Positions 18,967-28,640 are shown, numbered from the stretch's first letter. The stretch: DNA of 64,000 bases from Segatella cerevisiae (GCF_024054555.1 NZ_JAMXLY010000001.1:62001-126000), one strand, 5' to 3'. Numbers and translations: made by a program. The notes: generated from the sequence alone by a model not told the origin.

Positions 18967-20394
18967 TCACATCAAAGGCGAGAACAAGCGGAACACACTT
19001 TCACATAACCGGTGGAGAAAAGGTCTGTGCTTCATGGAACGATAATAGTCCTCCAGAAGTATACATTGCTTTTCATCATCTAAATACACCTTTTTTATTC
19101 TCAGCGACATTCCTTCATCGTAAAAGAAGGCATTGGACTCAAAATCATCTTCAAAACTCCGGAAATCAATATTCGTACTGCCCACTGTAGAAATATAATC
19201 ATCACTGACCAACAGTTTTGAATGGTTGAATCCAGATTTATAGAGATAGACCTTTGCGCCTGCCTCTACGGCTTCTTCCACATAAGACCGGCTCGCCAGA
19301 TCCACGAGTCTGGAATCCCCCTTGAAGGGTATCATCAAACGGATGTTAACACCTGCCAATGCAGCAGTGCGCATAGCGAACAAGACCGGTTCTGTGGGGA
19401 GGAAATAAGGTGATTCCATATACACATACCGCCGTGCCTGTAATATAATGCGCACATACCCCTGCATGATTCCTGGCCACGCATCCGTAGGGCTGGAAGA
19501 AACGACTTGCATGAGACAGTCATTGTCAATGGCCGGATTGATGGGCGGATAATATTTCCGGTCTGTCAGCAGCGTCCGGTCTACGAAATACCAGTCCACT
19601 AGGAAATCGCGCTGGATGGCGTATACGCCACCACCTTCAATCCGGATATGAGTATCCCGCCAAGCTTGCTTGCCCGTCCCTTTCACATACCTCAAGGCAA
19701 TGTTCATGCCCCCGATGAATCCCACACGACCGTCAATGACGATAAGTTTCCTATGATTTCGATAATTCGCCTTACTTGTAAAGGCAGGAAATTTCACAGG
19801 CATGAAAGCGTGGACATCAATGCCGGCATCACGCATACGCTCAAAGAACTGGTCTTGAGAACTCCAGGAACCTACATCATCATAGATGACACGCACTTCG
19901 ACACCCTCTCGGGACTTGTCTATCAGTGCGTCAGCAATCAGATAACCTAAAGCATCATCACAGAAAATAAAGGAATCAATGTGTATATGTTCCCGAGCTT
20001 TATCTATTTCCCTCAAGAGAGCCGGAAAGAATTCATAGCCGGAAGTATAGATATCCACCATATTGTCTTTGAAAGGCAGGGCAAGATTCTGCTTGGCGAA
20101 AAGCCTCATCAGCGGTTTCTGGCTTTCCGGAATATGCAGGTTTTCCTGTTCCGCAAATTCCAGCATTGAACGTTTGGACAATTCATCAAGGCTCCTCTGG
20201 CTCATCAACCGTTGCTTCCGGATATTCCGGCCGAAAAAGAAATACAGGACAATACCGATAACCGGCAAAAAGATCAGCACCAAAAGCCATGCCATAGTCT
20301 TTGCCGGTTGCCGGTTATCCATCAGTACAGTCACCATTGTGGCCACAATGATGACTATATAAATAACAATAACTATCCAATGCACATATATCAT
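18967..20394 (-). CDS. cls: Cardiolipin synthase (phospholipase D family)
   Basis: This 475-aa membrane enzyme joins two phosphatidylglycerol molecules into cardiolipin and glycerol. The N-terminus has two transmembrane segments (about residues 3-23 and 33-55, ending in the family's FFFGRN). It is followed by two HKD phospholipase D motifs: NHRKLIVIDGRVGFIGG near residue 215 and FNHSKLLVSDDYISTVGSTN near 395. Length and order match ClsA-type enzymes. It stands alone, with about 100 bp to the TPR-protein gene upstream on the same strand. Confidence 0.92.
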   Translation of the reverse strand: MIYVHWIVIVIYIVIIVATMVTVLMDNRQPAKTMAWLLVLIFLPVIGIVLYFFFGRNIRKQRLMSQRSLDELSKRSMLEFAEQENLHIPESQKPLMRLFAKQNLALPFKDNMVDIYTSGYEFFPALLREIDKAREHIHIDSFIFCDDALGYLIADALIDKSREGVEVRVIYDDVGSWSSQDQFFERMRDAGIDVHAFMPVKFPAFTSKANYRNHRKLIVIDGRVGFIGGMNIALRYVKGTGKQAWRDTHIRIEGGGVYAIQRDFLVDWYFVDRTLLTDRKYYPPINPAIDNDCLMQVVSSSPTDAWPGIMQGYVRIILQARRYVYMESPYFLPTEPVLFAMRTAALAGVNIRLMIPFKGDSRLVDLASRSYVEEAVEAGAKVYLYKSGFNHSKLLVSDDYISTVGSTNIDFRSFEDDFESNAFFYDEGMSLRIKKVYLDDEKQCILLEDYYRSMKHRPFLHRLCESVFRLFSPLM

Positions 20395-20493
20395 AACTGC
20401 TGACGCAAGATTAAAATAACACTATTTCGTCAATCCCCTCAAGTTTCCTCCTATTATGCCTCGCACAATGCATCTGGAAGGTCCGGTTTCCAC

Positions 20494-22206
20494 TCACTTC
20501 CCGCCTTCCTTGATCTTCTGCAAATAAGCCAGCTCCCCTATGGCAAAATCAGTATTGTCAGGGTCGTCCAGCATTTTCTTCAGCAGCGCCTCGGCTTCAT
20601 CGTAACGTTGCAGGTCAATATAGGCATAAGCCTTGCGGCGCTTCAGGAAATTAACAAACGAACTCATTGCTCCACTGCCTTGACGGTCAGTTCCTATGAT
20701 ATTATCTGCATTTTCCAAGAGGGTATCTATGAAACTCACAGCCCGGAAATCATGGCTATTCACCACACTGTTCACAAACTCCTCTGTATAGGTCACCCTG
20801 TGGAGCGGGAAGATGATGTCCAGATAATAATAAGCCTGACGGTATAGATTGAGTTCACAATAGCAGAACCCTATCAGATAACACACCTCATAGAAATGCT
20901 CTTTCTCGGAGGACTTCAAATTGTCATAAATAGATTGCGCATAATTAAACGCATCCAGAAGATACTGCAGCGATTCATAGAAACAATGATTCAAGAACAG
21001 CCGCTTTCCACGGAACAACAAATAAGCCAACTTCGGTTGAGTGCTCTCACACATCAGTTTCTGCTCTTCTGTCATCTCCTTTTCCTGCCCTCTCTTTTGT
21101 TTCTGCAAAGCATCCTCCCACATCAAATGGAATTCCGCCAACCGTTCTTTAGGAGACGTAAGGTCATAGGCAGCCAGAATACTTACGACCTCCGACTTTG
21201 CCAGTTTGCTTCTCAAGGGTACACGACGACTGACAGACAGTGGTATCAAAGTCATTGTGATACGATAGTAAATGGTGCGGTCTGTTTTATCCTCGGAATT
21301 GAAATGAAACACCATCGTACGATTATAAGGACCGCTAAGATCGACATACTGCAATTCCATTGATGCCTCGTCACGTACCAGTTGTCCGTCTTTGATCAAT
21401 AGACCGCAGACATCATAGTCATGAATGGTCTGGGAATCCTCAAGTATCTCCGTTTTACCTGCAGATACCTTCAGGCTGATCGGTTCAAACTGACTGATTC
21501 CGAACAAAGAGTTCAGGAGTTTGTCTACCGTGATCTTTTCCCCGGCGCCCTCTCTCCAGGAAGGACCTGACTTCTGATGCAGTATCTCCTGCTCATGAAG
21601 AAGGAATAATTCCCTGCCCCACTCTGCGGAACTTCTCTCAAGGTCCGTATATCCCGTTTTCTGAATTTCGTCCTTAAGTTCGCTGAAACGCTTGACAAAA
21701 GTGTTCTGCCAGCGAAACATATCCAGCATCTCCCGCTCTAGGATTTCTATGGCGTTCTTGACGGTGAGAAGCAGACCGGACACAATATGCAGGTCTATCA
21801 GATTCTGATCCGTATTCAAGGTATACACGATCCGGCACATCCCTGCGCTCAAAGAACACTGGTTGCTCAAACTCCGGACCAATGCGATATGATCCAGAGA
21901 TACTGAGAAGAAGAACGGATAAGTCAAGCGGATATAAGGAGATCCCCTTTCTATCCTGATACAGAAATGTCCGGTCTGATAGTCATAATGGTACAATATG
22001 CTGTCATGCTCCTTGTCATCCTCTATCCTGTATTTGCAATTGAATTTCTTCAATGCCATCTTGACCAGCATGGTATTGAAGGCGGTATCATAGTCATGAA
22101 GCGGCCGGCCTGAATCGATGTGACGTCTCAACGCAGGAATGATGACGAAAGCAACAATAAATACTATCGTCCATATAATTACTATGATGGCCATCTCTTC
22201 TTTCAT
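20494..22206 (-). CDS. Unrecognised membrane-anchored TPR protein
   Basis: I do not recognise this 570-aa protein. It starts with one transmembrane helix (about residues 6-26, IIVIIWTIVFIVAFVIIPAL), followed by a large soluble part. The middle holds no motif I know. The last 170 residues look like tetratricopeptide repeats (PKLAYLLFRGKRLFLNHCFYE, then YLIGFCYCELNLYRQAYYYLD and AYIDLQRYDEAEALLKKML). The start may instead be Met5. It lies 48 bp downstream of dnaG on the same strand and is probably co-transcribed. This neighbourhood does not prove a replication role. The single helix plus TPR layout suggests a scaffold facing the cytoplasm. Confidence 0.7.
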   Translation of the reverse strand: MKEEMAIIVIIWTIVFIVAFVIIPALRRHIDSGRPLHDYDTAFNTMLVKMALKKFNCKYRIEDDKEHDSILYHYDYQTGHFCIRIERGSPYIRLTYPFFFSVSLDHIALVRSLSNQCSLSAGMCRIVYTLNTDQNLIDLHIVSGLLLTVKNAIEILEREMLDMFRWQNTFVKRFSELKDEIQKTGYTDLERSSAEWGRELFLLHEQEILHQKSGPSWREGAGEKITVDKLLNSLFGISQFEPISLKVSAGKTEILEDSQTIHDYDVCGLLIKDGQLVRDEASMELQYVDLSGPYNRTMVFHFNSEDKTDRTIYYRITMTLIPLSVSRRVPLRSKLAKSEVVSILAAYDLTSPKERLAEFHLMWEDALQKQKRGQEKEMTEEQKLMCESTQPKLAYLLFRGKRLFLNHCFYESLQYLLDAFNYAQSIYDNLKSSEKEHFYEVCYLIGFCYCELNLYRQAYYYLDIIFPLHRVTYTEEFVNSVVNSHDFRAVSFIDTLLENADNIIGTDRQGSGAMSSFVNFLKRRKAYAYIDLQRYDEAEALLKKMLDDPDNTDFAIGELAYLQKIKEGGK

Positions 22207-22254
22207 AGATACCTGTTTAAAATCCTTTAATCTATACGACCAGCCTCATCACCG

Positions 22255-24195
22255 TCAAACTATTATATTGCTCCCCAGCATCTTTGCCATCTGATTGCGG
22301 ATCGTCTGCATGTTCTGGTAATCCTGGATCAAATGTTTCATCCGCTCCTCATCACCACTGCACGTAATGATCTCCTGCTTCAAATTTTCCAGATGATGCT
22401 CGACATAGTCCAGTCTGAAATTGAGCGTCAATGTGAGGACATCGTGTGCGAGTTTTACCGGATCATCCTTGATTTTCAAACTCTCGGAAAGATGAAAACG
22501 ATCCGTGCACATCTGTGCTGCCAGTTGGCTAATCTTCGGATCAGGGTGATTGATAAAATAATTCTCACTTATGAAATTATTGTCCTTCAAATGCGACACA
22601 CACTCATGGAGAATCTGGTTGTAGAGATCAGCGGAGAAAGTCAGTTGGTCTGAACCGAAATCAGCATCTATATATCCGGCCACCGACAGTACGACATCAT
22701 TTCCGTCATGGTCCTTGACGGTAATCTTATCACTTCCATGACGGATGATCAACTGCACCAGTAACTGCTCGACCTCTTTTTTCTGGACTTCCGTCGCCGG
22801 TTCCGCAATCTGAGGCTGTTGTCCTTGTACGGTAGTATGCTGGTCAAGTCCGGCAGCTCGTCTTTCGGCCTTTTCACGCTCACTCTTGCCATTGCGGATA
22901 AACTGGTTCATCTGTCTGATCAGCGTCGCTTCATTCAGTCCTAGTCTGGCAGAGCAGAGATGGATATAAGTAGCCCTGACGATCTGGTCAGTAATGACAG
23001 ACACGCTCTCCACGATTGAGTTGATCGCTTCCGACCGTTTTATAGGGTCAGTGACCCCATTGAGCAAGACACGGATCTTGAACTCAATGAAATCTTCCTG
23101 ATGATCCTGCACATACTGTTTAAAGTCAGATGAGGTATGGCTCCTCGCAAAACTGTCAGGATCATTCCCGTCAGGGAGAAGCAGCACCTTGATGTTCATT
23201 CCCTCCTTCAGCAGCATGTCCGTCCCCCGAAGAGCAGCATGAATACCGGCAGCATCACCGTCATAGAGCAAGACGATATTATTCGTAAAGCGATGAAGGA
23301 GACGTATCTGATAGATACTCAGCGCCGTACCTGAATTGGCAACGACATTCTCTATTCCACTTTGATGCATGCTGATGACATCCGTATAACCTTCGACCAT
23401 ATAGACACAGTTCTCTTTCGCTATTGCCTTCTTGGCCTGGAAGATGCCATAGAGTTCTCTCTCCTTATGATAGATCTCACTGTCCGGAGAATTGACGTAT
23501 TTCTGGTTGACACCTTTCGTCCGTTTGTCGAGGACACGCCCCCCGAAGGCGATCACCTTACCGCTGACACTGAGCCAGGGAAAGATGGCACGGCCTGCAA
23601 ACCGGTCGACCAAGCTACCGTCATTCCTTTCATAGCATAAACCGGTTTTCTTGAGAAACTCCGACTTATAGCCCTCTCGGATTGCCTCTGAGGACATTGC
23701 ATTCTGCATGGGGAGGGCAAAGCCCAACTGGAAAGTCTGAATCATGTCATCCCTGAAGCCGCGGTCACGGAAATAAGCCAAGCCTATAGCCTTACCCTCT
23801 TCGTTCTGATGCAAGATGCTCTGAAAATATTTGGAAGCCCATTCGTTGACGATCAACATCGATTCACGCTCACTCTCGGCTTTCTTTTCTTCAGGAGTCA
23901 ACTCCTTCTCGTGGATTTCGATATTGTATTTCTTGGCCAGCCACTTCAAAGCTTCCGGATAAGTCATCTGCTCCAATTCCATCAGGAAGTTGACAGCGTT
24001 GCCGCCCTTCCCGCAGGTAAAGCAATGGCAGATTCCTCTACTGGGCGAAACAGAGAACGAAGGATGAGTGTCATTGTGAAAAGGGCAAAGGCCGACATAA
24101 TTGACCCCACGCTTTTTAAGTGTCACAAATTCAGACACCACGTCCACGATGTTCGTGGCTGCCATAATCTTATCAATCGTTACTCTATCTATCAT
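22255..24195 (-). CDS. dnaG: DNA primase DnaG
   Basis: DnaG makes the RNA primers at the replication fork. This 646-aa protein has the CHC2 zinc-binding domain at the N-terminus (C37-x2-H40 in GLCPFHNDTHPS, C58-x2-C61 in CHCFTCGKGG). A primase core and TOPRIM domain follow (VEGYTDVISMHQ, then VLLYDGDAAG with the metal-binding DGD). The C-terminal part, about 430-646, is the helicase-interacting region and is divergent. A candidate minus-strand -7 box, TATATTTG, lies at 24335-24342 and gives a leader of about 130 nt. The usual rpsU-dnaG-rpoD arrangement is not present; instead the TPR protein follows. Confidence 0.96.
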   Translation of the reverse strand: MIDRVTIDKIMAATNIVDVVSEFVTLKKRGVNYVGLCPFHNDTHPSFSVSPSRGICHCFTCGKGGNAVNFLMELEQMTYPEALKWLAKKYNIEIHEKELTPEEKKAESERESMLIVNEWASKYFQSILHQNEEGKAIGLAYFRDRGFRDDMIQTFQLGFALPMQNAMSSEAIREGYKSEFLKKTGLCYERNDGSLVDRFAGRAIFPWLSVSGKVIAFGGRVLDKRTKGVNQKYVNSPDSEIYHKERELYGIFQAKKAIAKENCVYMVEGYTDVISMHQSGIENVVANSGTALSIYQIRLLHRFTNNIVLLYDGDAAGIHAALRGTDMLLKEGMNIKVLLLPDGNDPDSFARSHTSSDFKQYVQDHQEDFIEFKIRVLLNGVTDPIKRSEAINSIVESVSVITDQIVRATYIHLCSARLGLNEATLIRQMNQFIRNGKSEREKAERRAAGLDQHTTVQGQQPQIAEPATEVQKKEVEQLLVQLIIRHGSDKITVKDHDGNDVVLSVAGYIDADFGSDQLTFSADLYNQILHECVSHLKDNNFISENYFINHPDPKISQLAAQMCTDRFHLSESLKIKDDPVKLAHDVLTLTLNFRLDYVEHHLENLKQEIITCSGDEERMKHLIQDYQNMQTIRNQMAKMLGSNIIV

Positions 24196-24435
24196 ATTAT
24201 TCCAACAATTCCCTTCGAATATGCTCCAAATAGTTTTCTCTCATCCCCTCCGTAAACACTTGTTGTCCAAGGCACATTTTTCCGAAACAAGAGTCACTGC
24301 TCCTACAAGAAGTTTTCTTGCATAGTCGGATATGCAAATATACGAACTTTTTTCAGATTGATAGATAAGGTATATATTTTTTCAAGGGTCAGTTGAAGCT
24401 TTTTAAGATAAAATGAGTTTAGAAGAAGTAATTAT

Positions 24436-24459
24436 TGCACAAACGGGCCGTTTTGTGCA
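24436..24459. promoter_or_regulatory. Near-perfect palindrome upstream of the etf promoter
   Basis: TGCACAAACGG faces CCGTTTTGTGCA, reverse complements apart from one extra base. It ends about 36 bp before the TTTG -33 box of the etfB promoter, a position suited to an activator or repressor. A further GTGCAAA half-like sequence occurs near 24476. The binding protein is unknown. Confidence 0.5.
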
Positions 24460-24495
24460 CATTGTAAATGAAAACGTGCAAATTTCAAGTATTTA

Positions 24496-24527
24496 TTTGC
24501 CTGACTACCAAAAAATTAGTACTTTTG
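24496..24527 (+). promoter_or_regulatory. Promoter of etfB-etfA-acyl-CoA dehydrogenase operon
   Basis: TTTG (24496-24499), a 20-bp spacer and TACTTTTG (24520-24527) match the Bacteroidetes primary sigma factor promoter exactly. The leader would be about 33 nt. Confidence 0.75.
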
Positions 24528-24566
24528 CGCCGAATTTCGGAATTTATTTATTATATATAACAGTTT

Positions 24567-25436
24567 ATGAAGTTGAAAATCGTTGTACTTGCCAAACAAG
24601 TACCTGACACAAGAAATGTGGGAAAGGACGCAATGACAGAACAAGGTACTGTCAACCGTGCAGCCCTGCCTGCCATCTTCAATCCAGAAGATTTGAATGC
24701 ATTGGAGCAAGCTCTCCGCATCAAGGACCAAAATCCGGGCTCTACAGTGGGCATCCTGACCATGGGTCCTCCCCGTGCCGGCGAGATTATTCGACAGGGA
24801 CTCTATCGAGGCGCCGATACAGGATGGCTGCTGACAGACCGCCTCTTTGCCGGTGCAGATACATTGGCTACATCTTACGCCTTATCCTTGGGCATTCGAA
24901 AAATAGGTGATGTCGATATCGTTATCGGAGGTCGTCAGGCTATTGATGGCGATACAGCGCAGGTGGGCCCTCAAGTAGCTCAGAAACTGGGGTTAAACCA
25001 AGTAACTTACGCTGAAGAGATATTAAAGATTGAAAATGGCAAAGCCACTATCCGCCGTCATATCGATGGGGGTGTAGAGACGGTTGAAGCTCCACTGCCT
25101 CTACTGGTAACAGTCAATGGCACTGCTGCACCATGCCGGCCTTGCAACGCCAAACTTGTCATGAAATACAAGTATGCCTCCTGCCCTATGGAGCGTAAAG
25201 GCGACGAACCTTGGTCTGAACTATACAAGAGCCGCCCTTATCTGACCTTGAACCAATGGAGCGTGGCGGACGTAGACGGTGATCCGAAGCAATGTGGCTT
25301 AAGCGGTTCTCCGACGAAAGTAAAGGCCGTCCAGAACATCGTATTCCATGCAAAGGAAAGCAAGACTTTGACGTCTTCTGATGAAGATATTGACAATCTG
25401 ATGAAAGAATTGATTTCAGAGAAAATTATCGGTTAA
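24567..25436 (+). CDS. etfB: Electron transfer flavoprotein, beta subunit
   Basis: EtfB pairs with EtfA to carry electrons from acyl-CoA dehydrogenases. The 289-aa protein shows the family opening MKLKIVVLAKQVPDTRNVG and the nucleotide-binding region DIVIGGRQAIDGDTAQVGPQ. It is somewhat longer than the roughly 250-265 aa typical of aerobic EtfB, as in bifurcating-type ETFs. Whether this pair bifurcates to ferredoxin cannot be decided by eye. It is the first gene of a tight operon, with 20 bp to etfA. The start follows a clear promoter. Confidence 0.95.
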   Translation: MKLKIVVLAKQVPDTRNVGKDAMTEQGTVNRAALPAIFNPEDLNALEQALRIKDQNPGSTVGILTMGPPRAGEIIRQGLYRGADTGWLLTDRLFAGADTLATSYALSLGIRKIGDVDIVIGGRQAIDGDTAQVGPQVAQKLGLNQVTYAEEILKIENGKATIRRHIDGGVETVEAPLPLLVTVNGTAAPCRPCNAKLVMKYKYASCPMERKGDEPWSELYKSRPYLTLNQWSVADVDGDPKQCGLSGSPTKVKAVQNIVFHAKESKTLTSSDEDIDNLMKELISEKIIG

Positions 25437-25456
25437 GACTGTAGTACCAGAAATTT

Positions 25457-26479
25457 ATGAATAACATTTTTGTATATTGCGAGGTAGAAGGCACTACTGT
25501 TGCCGAGGTATCTCAAGAGTTGCTCACCAAAGGCCGCAAACTGGCGAATCAGTTGGGAGTAGAACTCGAAGCCGTTGTTGCCGGCACAGGAATTAAAGGG
25601 AAAGTGGAAGATCAGATCCTCCCCTATGGTGTCGATCACTTATTCGTTTTTGACGCTGAAGGACTTTTCCCCTATACATCCGCTCCTCACACGGATATTC
25701 TCATAAAACTTTTCCAGGAAGAAAAACCTCAAATCGCTCTCATGGGCGCTACCGTCATCGGCCGTGACTTAGGTCCGAGGGTATCATCCTCTTTGACTTC
25801 AGGTCTTACCGCTGACTGCACACAATTGGAAATCGGCTCATACGATGACCGGAAAACCGGAAAGCACTATGACAACCTTCTTTTCCAGATGCGTCCTGCT
25901 TTCGGGGGTAACATCGTAGCCACAATCGTCAATCCTGACCACCGTCCTCAAATGGCAACAGTCAGAAGTGGCGTCATGCAGAAAGCTCTGTATGATGGCA
26001 AAGCAAAAGGTGAGGTTTCTTATCCTGACGTTGCCAAATACGTACCTGAGACGGAATTTGTAGTAAAGGTCATTGACCGTGAAGTGAAAGCCGCCAACTG
26101 TAACCTGAAGAGCGCTCCGATCATTGTATCAGGCGGCTATGGCATGGGCAGCAAAGAAGGCTTCAATATGCTTTACCAACTTGCAGAAGAACTCCACGCA
26201 GAAGTGGGTGCTTCTCGTGCTGCAGTCGACTCAGGATGGGTAGACCCTTCTCGCCAAATCGGCCAGACGGGCGTCACCGTTCATCCGAAAGTTTATATCG
26301 CCTGCGGTATTTCAGGTCAGATCCAGCATGTCGTGGGAATGCAGGATGCAGGGATCATCATCTCAGTCAACTCTGACCCGAATGCGCCCATCAATAAAAT
26401 TGCTGACTACGTCATCGTCGGTACAGTCGAAGATGTCGTACCGAAGCTCATCAAGCATTACAAACAGAATACCAAGTAA
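25457..26479 (+). CDS. etfA: Electron transfer flavoprotein, alpha subunit
   Basis: This 340-aa EtfA carries the FAD-binding C-terminal domain, recognisable from SGQIQHVVGMQDAGIIISVN and DPNAPINKIADYVIVGTVED. The N-terminal domain pairs with EtfB. No N-terminal ferredoxin-like [4Fe-4S] extension is present, unlike in some clostridial EtfA proteins. It lies 20 bp after etfB and 3 bp before the dehydrogenase, so all three should be made together in the cytoplasm. Confidence 0.95.
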   Translation: MNNIFVYCEVEGTTVAEVSQELLTKGRKLANQLGVELEAVVAGTGIKGKVEDQILPYGVDHLFVFDAEGLFPYTSAPHTDILIKLFQEEKPQIALMGATVIGRDLGPRVSSSLTSGLTADCTQLEIGSYDDRKTGKHYDNLLFQMRPAFGGNIVATIVNPDHRPQMATVRSGVMQKALYDGKAKGEVSYPDVAKYVPETEFVVKVIDREVKAANCNLKSAPIIVSGGYGMGSKEGFNMLYQLAEELHAEVGASRAAVDSGWVDPSRQIGQTGVTVHPKVYIACGISGQIQHVVGMQDAGIIISVNSDPNAPINKIADYVIVGTVEDVVPKLIKHYKQNTK

Positions 26480-26482
26480 ACT

Positions 26483-28219
26483 ATGGCAAACTTTTATAGT
26501 GATCATCCAGAGATCCAGTTTCAACTGGAAAATCCTCTGATGAAACGTATCGTTGAGCTCAAAGAGCGCAACTTCGTTGAAAAAGATAAATATGCTGATG
26601 CTCCCGTCAACTACGAGGATGCTATTGAAAACTACAAGCGCATACTTGAGATCATGGGGGATATCTCCGCAAATATCATCCAGCCTAATTCCGAATCAGT
26701 GGACCTTGAAGGACCTCATCTTGAAAACGGGCGGATGAAATATGCCAGTAAGACCTACGAGAATCTTGATGCTACCCGCAAAGCCGGTCTTTGGGGTGTC
26801 ACCATGCCTCGCCAATACGGTGGTCTCAATTTCCCATTGACGATTTTCTCCATGATGTCTGAAGTGGTCGGTGCAGCAGATGCAGGTTTTCAGAATGTCT
26901 GGAGCCTCCAGAGTTGTATCGATACGCTGTATGAATTCGCCTCTGACGAGCAACGGACGAAATACATTCCCCGTGTCTGCAATGGTGAGACCATGAGTAT
27001 GGACCTTACCGAACCTGATGCAGGTTCTGATCTGCAGCGGGTCATGCTGAAGGCTACCTTTGATGAAAAGGAGAATTGCTGGCGCCTGAATGGTGTCAAG
27101 CGCTTCATCACCAACGGTGATTCTGACATTCATCTCGTCCTGGCCCGTTCTGAAGCCGGCACACATGACGGACGTGGATTGTCCATGTTCATCTATGACA
27201 AGCATAACGGTGGCGTCACGGTCAGACACATTGAGAACAAACTCGGTATTCATGGCTCTCCAACTTGCGAGTTGGTATTCAAGAATGCCAAGGCTGAACT
27301 CTGTGGCAGTACCAGACTTGGACTGATCAAATATGTTATGGCCTTGATGAACGGCGCCCGTCTGGGTATCGGTGCTCAGAGTGTAGGCCTGCAACAGGAA
27401 GCTTACAACTTGGGACTCGCTTACGCCAAGGAACGGGAACAATTTGGAAAGGCTATCATCCACTTCCCGGCTGTCTATGACATGCTTTCACGCATGAAAG
27501 CCAAATTGGATGGAGGTCGGTCTCTACTCTATCAGACGGCCCGCTATGTAGACATCTACAAGACTCTTGAGGATATCTCAAGAAGTCGGAAACTGACACC
27601 GGAAGAGCGTCAGGAGATGAAGAAGTACAGTCGTCTGGCAGATGCGATCACTCCCCTTTGCAAAGGGATGAATTCAGAATATGCCAACCAGGCTGCCTAT
27701 GATGCCATCTCCATTCATGGTGGTTCCGGATTTATCATGGAATATGAGGCTCAAAGGCTTTATAGGGATTCCCGCATCTTCTCTATTTATGAAGGTACAA
27801 CCCAGTTGCAAGTTGTCGCTGCCATCCGTTATGTGACCAACGGCACTTACCTCAAGATGATTGAGGAAATGCTACAGCATGAAGTAGCAGAAGACTTGAA
27901 ACCACTTCAGGAACGCGTTAAAGAAATGACTGCTATCTACAAGCAAGCTGTCGAATACGTCAAAGATGCCGACAACCAAGAGATGCATGATTTCCTGGCT
28001 TATCGCCTTTGTGACATGACAGGCAACATTCTGGTATCGTTGTTATTGCTTGATGACGCAACACGAAACGAGGACTTGTTCGCACGCAGTGCAAAAGTAT
28101 TTATATTCGCTGCCAACGAAAAAGTAGTGGGACACGCTGATTACATTCAGAATTTTATAGCTGAAGATTTGAAAGACTTCCGTGTAGAAACAGAAGATTC
28201 GGAAGAACTGAAAAAATAA
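26483..28219 (+). CDS. Acyl-CoA dehydrogenase family protein
   Basis: This FAD enzyme introduces a double bond into an acyl-CoA and passes electrons to EtfAB. At 578 aa it is longer than the roughly 380-aa short-chain enzymes, with a C-terminal helical extension of about 130 residues after the core. Signatures are MSMDLTEPDAGSDLQRV (about 170-186), YEAQRLYRDSRIFSIYEGTT (the conserved Glu of YEGT is the usual catalytic base) and SIHGGSGF. The tight link to etfBA points to butyryl-CoA or another short-chain substrate in anaerobic energy metabolism, but the substrate is inferred. The operon ends in a good terminator 20 bp downstream. Confidence 0.92.
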   Translation: MANFYSDHPEIQFQLENPLMKRIVELKERNFVEKDKYADAPVNYEDAIENYKRILEIMGDISANIIQPNSESVDLEGPHLENGRMKYASKTYENLDATRKAGLWGVTMPRQYGGLNFPLTIFSMMSEVVGAADAGFQNVWSLQSCIDTLYEFASDEQRTKYIPRVCNGETMSMDLTEPDAGSDLQRVMLKATFDEKENCWRLNGVKRFITNGDSDIHLVLARSEAGTHDGRGLSMFIYDKHNGGVTVRHIENKLGIHGSPTCELVFKNAKAELCGSTRLGLIKYVMALMNGARLGIGAQSVGLQQEAYNLGLAYAKEREQFGKAIIHFPAVYDMLSRMKAKLDGGRSLLYQTARYVDIYKTLEDISRSRKLTPEERQEMKKYSRLADAITPLCKGMNSEYANQAAYDAISIHGGSGFIMEYEAQRLYRDSRIFSIYEGTTQLQVVAAIRYVTNGTYLKMIEEMLQHEVAEDLKPLQERVKEMTAIYKQAVEYVKDADNQEMHDFLAYRLCDMTGNILVSLLLLDDATRNEDLFARSAKVFIFAANEKVVGHADYIQNFIAEDLKDFRVETEDSEELKK

Positions 28220-28238
28220 AAAAGTTTAAGTCCTAAGA

Positions 28239-28266
28239 GGCGGCCGAGAAATCGACCGCCTTTTTT
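28239..28266 (+). terminator. Terminator of the etf operon
   Basis: GGCGG and CCGCC enclose CGA-GAAA-TCG, with one mismatch between the two stems. A run of six T follows. The element starts 19 nt after the dehydrogenase stop. Confidence 0.85.
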
Positions 28267-28400
28267 ATTATGCCATACCATAAGGCGAAAAGGACCGATA
28301 TTTGTCGTTCCTCTTGGAGCACGTCTTCGCGCCTGAAGATGCACGTCCATTCATTATATTAACACTTATCCATGCATTTCGTTGACACATGACTATACAT

Positions 28401-28603
28401 TCTGTTCATCGCTCCATGATGAGCTGAAGATGAGTTTTTTGAAGTCCTGTTCACGTGCTTCTTGATGTCCTGTTGATAAGTTTTTTAAGGTCCTGAAGAA
28501 GCGCTTTATGAGGGTCTGTTCATACGTATCCTGACATTGTCCGGATACGCTTTATGAGGTCCTAATAAAAGCTTCTTTACACCCTGTTCAACCGCTTCAA
28601 CAG
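28401..28603. repeat. Degenerate tandem repeat, period about 23 bp, nine units
   Basis: Units begin at 28401, 28423, 28445, 28468, 28491, 28515, 28540, 28560 and about 28583, spacings of 20-25 bp. The best-kept core is TCCTGTTCA at the head of the unit (exact at 28445, TCCTGTTGA at 28468, TCTGTTCAT at 28401 and 28515). It is followed by a looser GCTTTnTGAGG-like half. Copies diverge strongly and no frame stays open through them. Function unknown. Confidence 0.65.
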
Positions 28604-28640
28604 ATTGCCACAATTGTTTTGTCCACCAAAAGTCCAAATA

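Larger units (their letters stand above)
24196..24566. promoter_or_regulatory. 371-bp divergent control region between dnaG and etfB
   Basis: This contains the leftward dnaG -7 box (24335-24342, TATATTTG on the minus strand), a long palindrome (24436-24459) and the rightward etfB promoter (24496-24527). The short frame crossing it is not credible as a gene. Confidence 0.6.

Noticed and set aside
24413..24607. 64-codon frame across the dnaG-etfB control region
   Set aside because: It spans the palindrome and the etf promoter and overlaps the etfB start; not credible as a gene.
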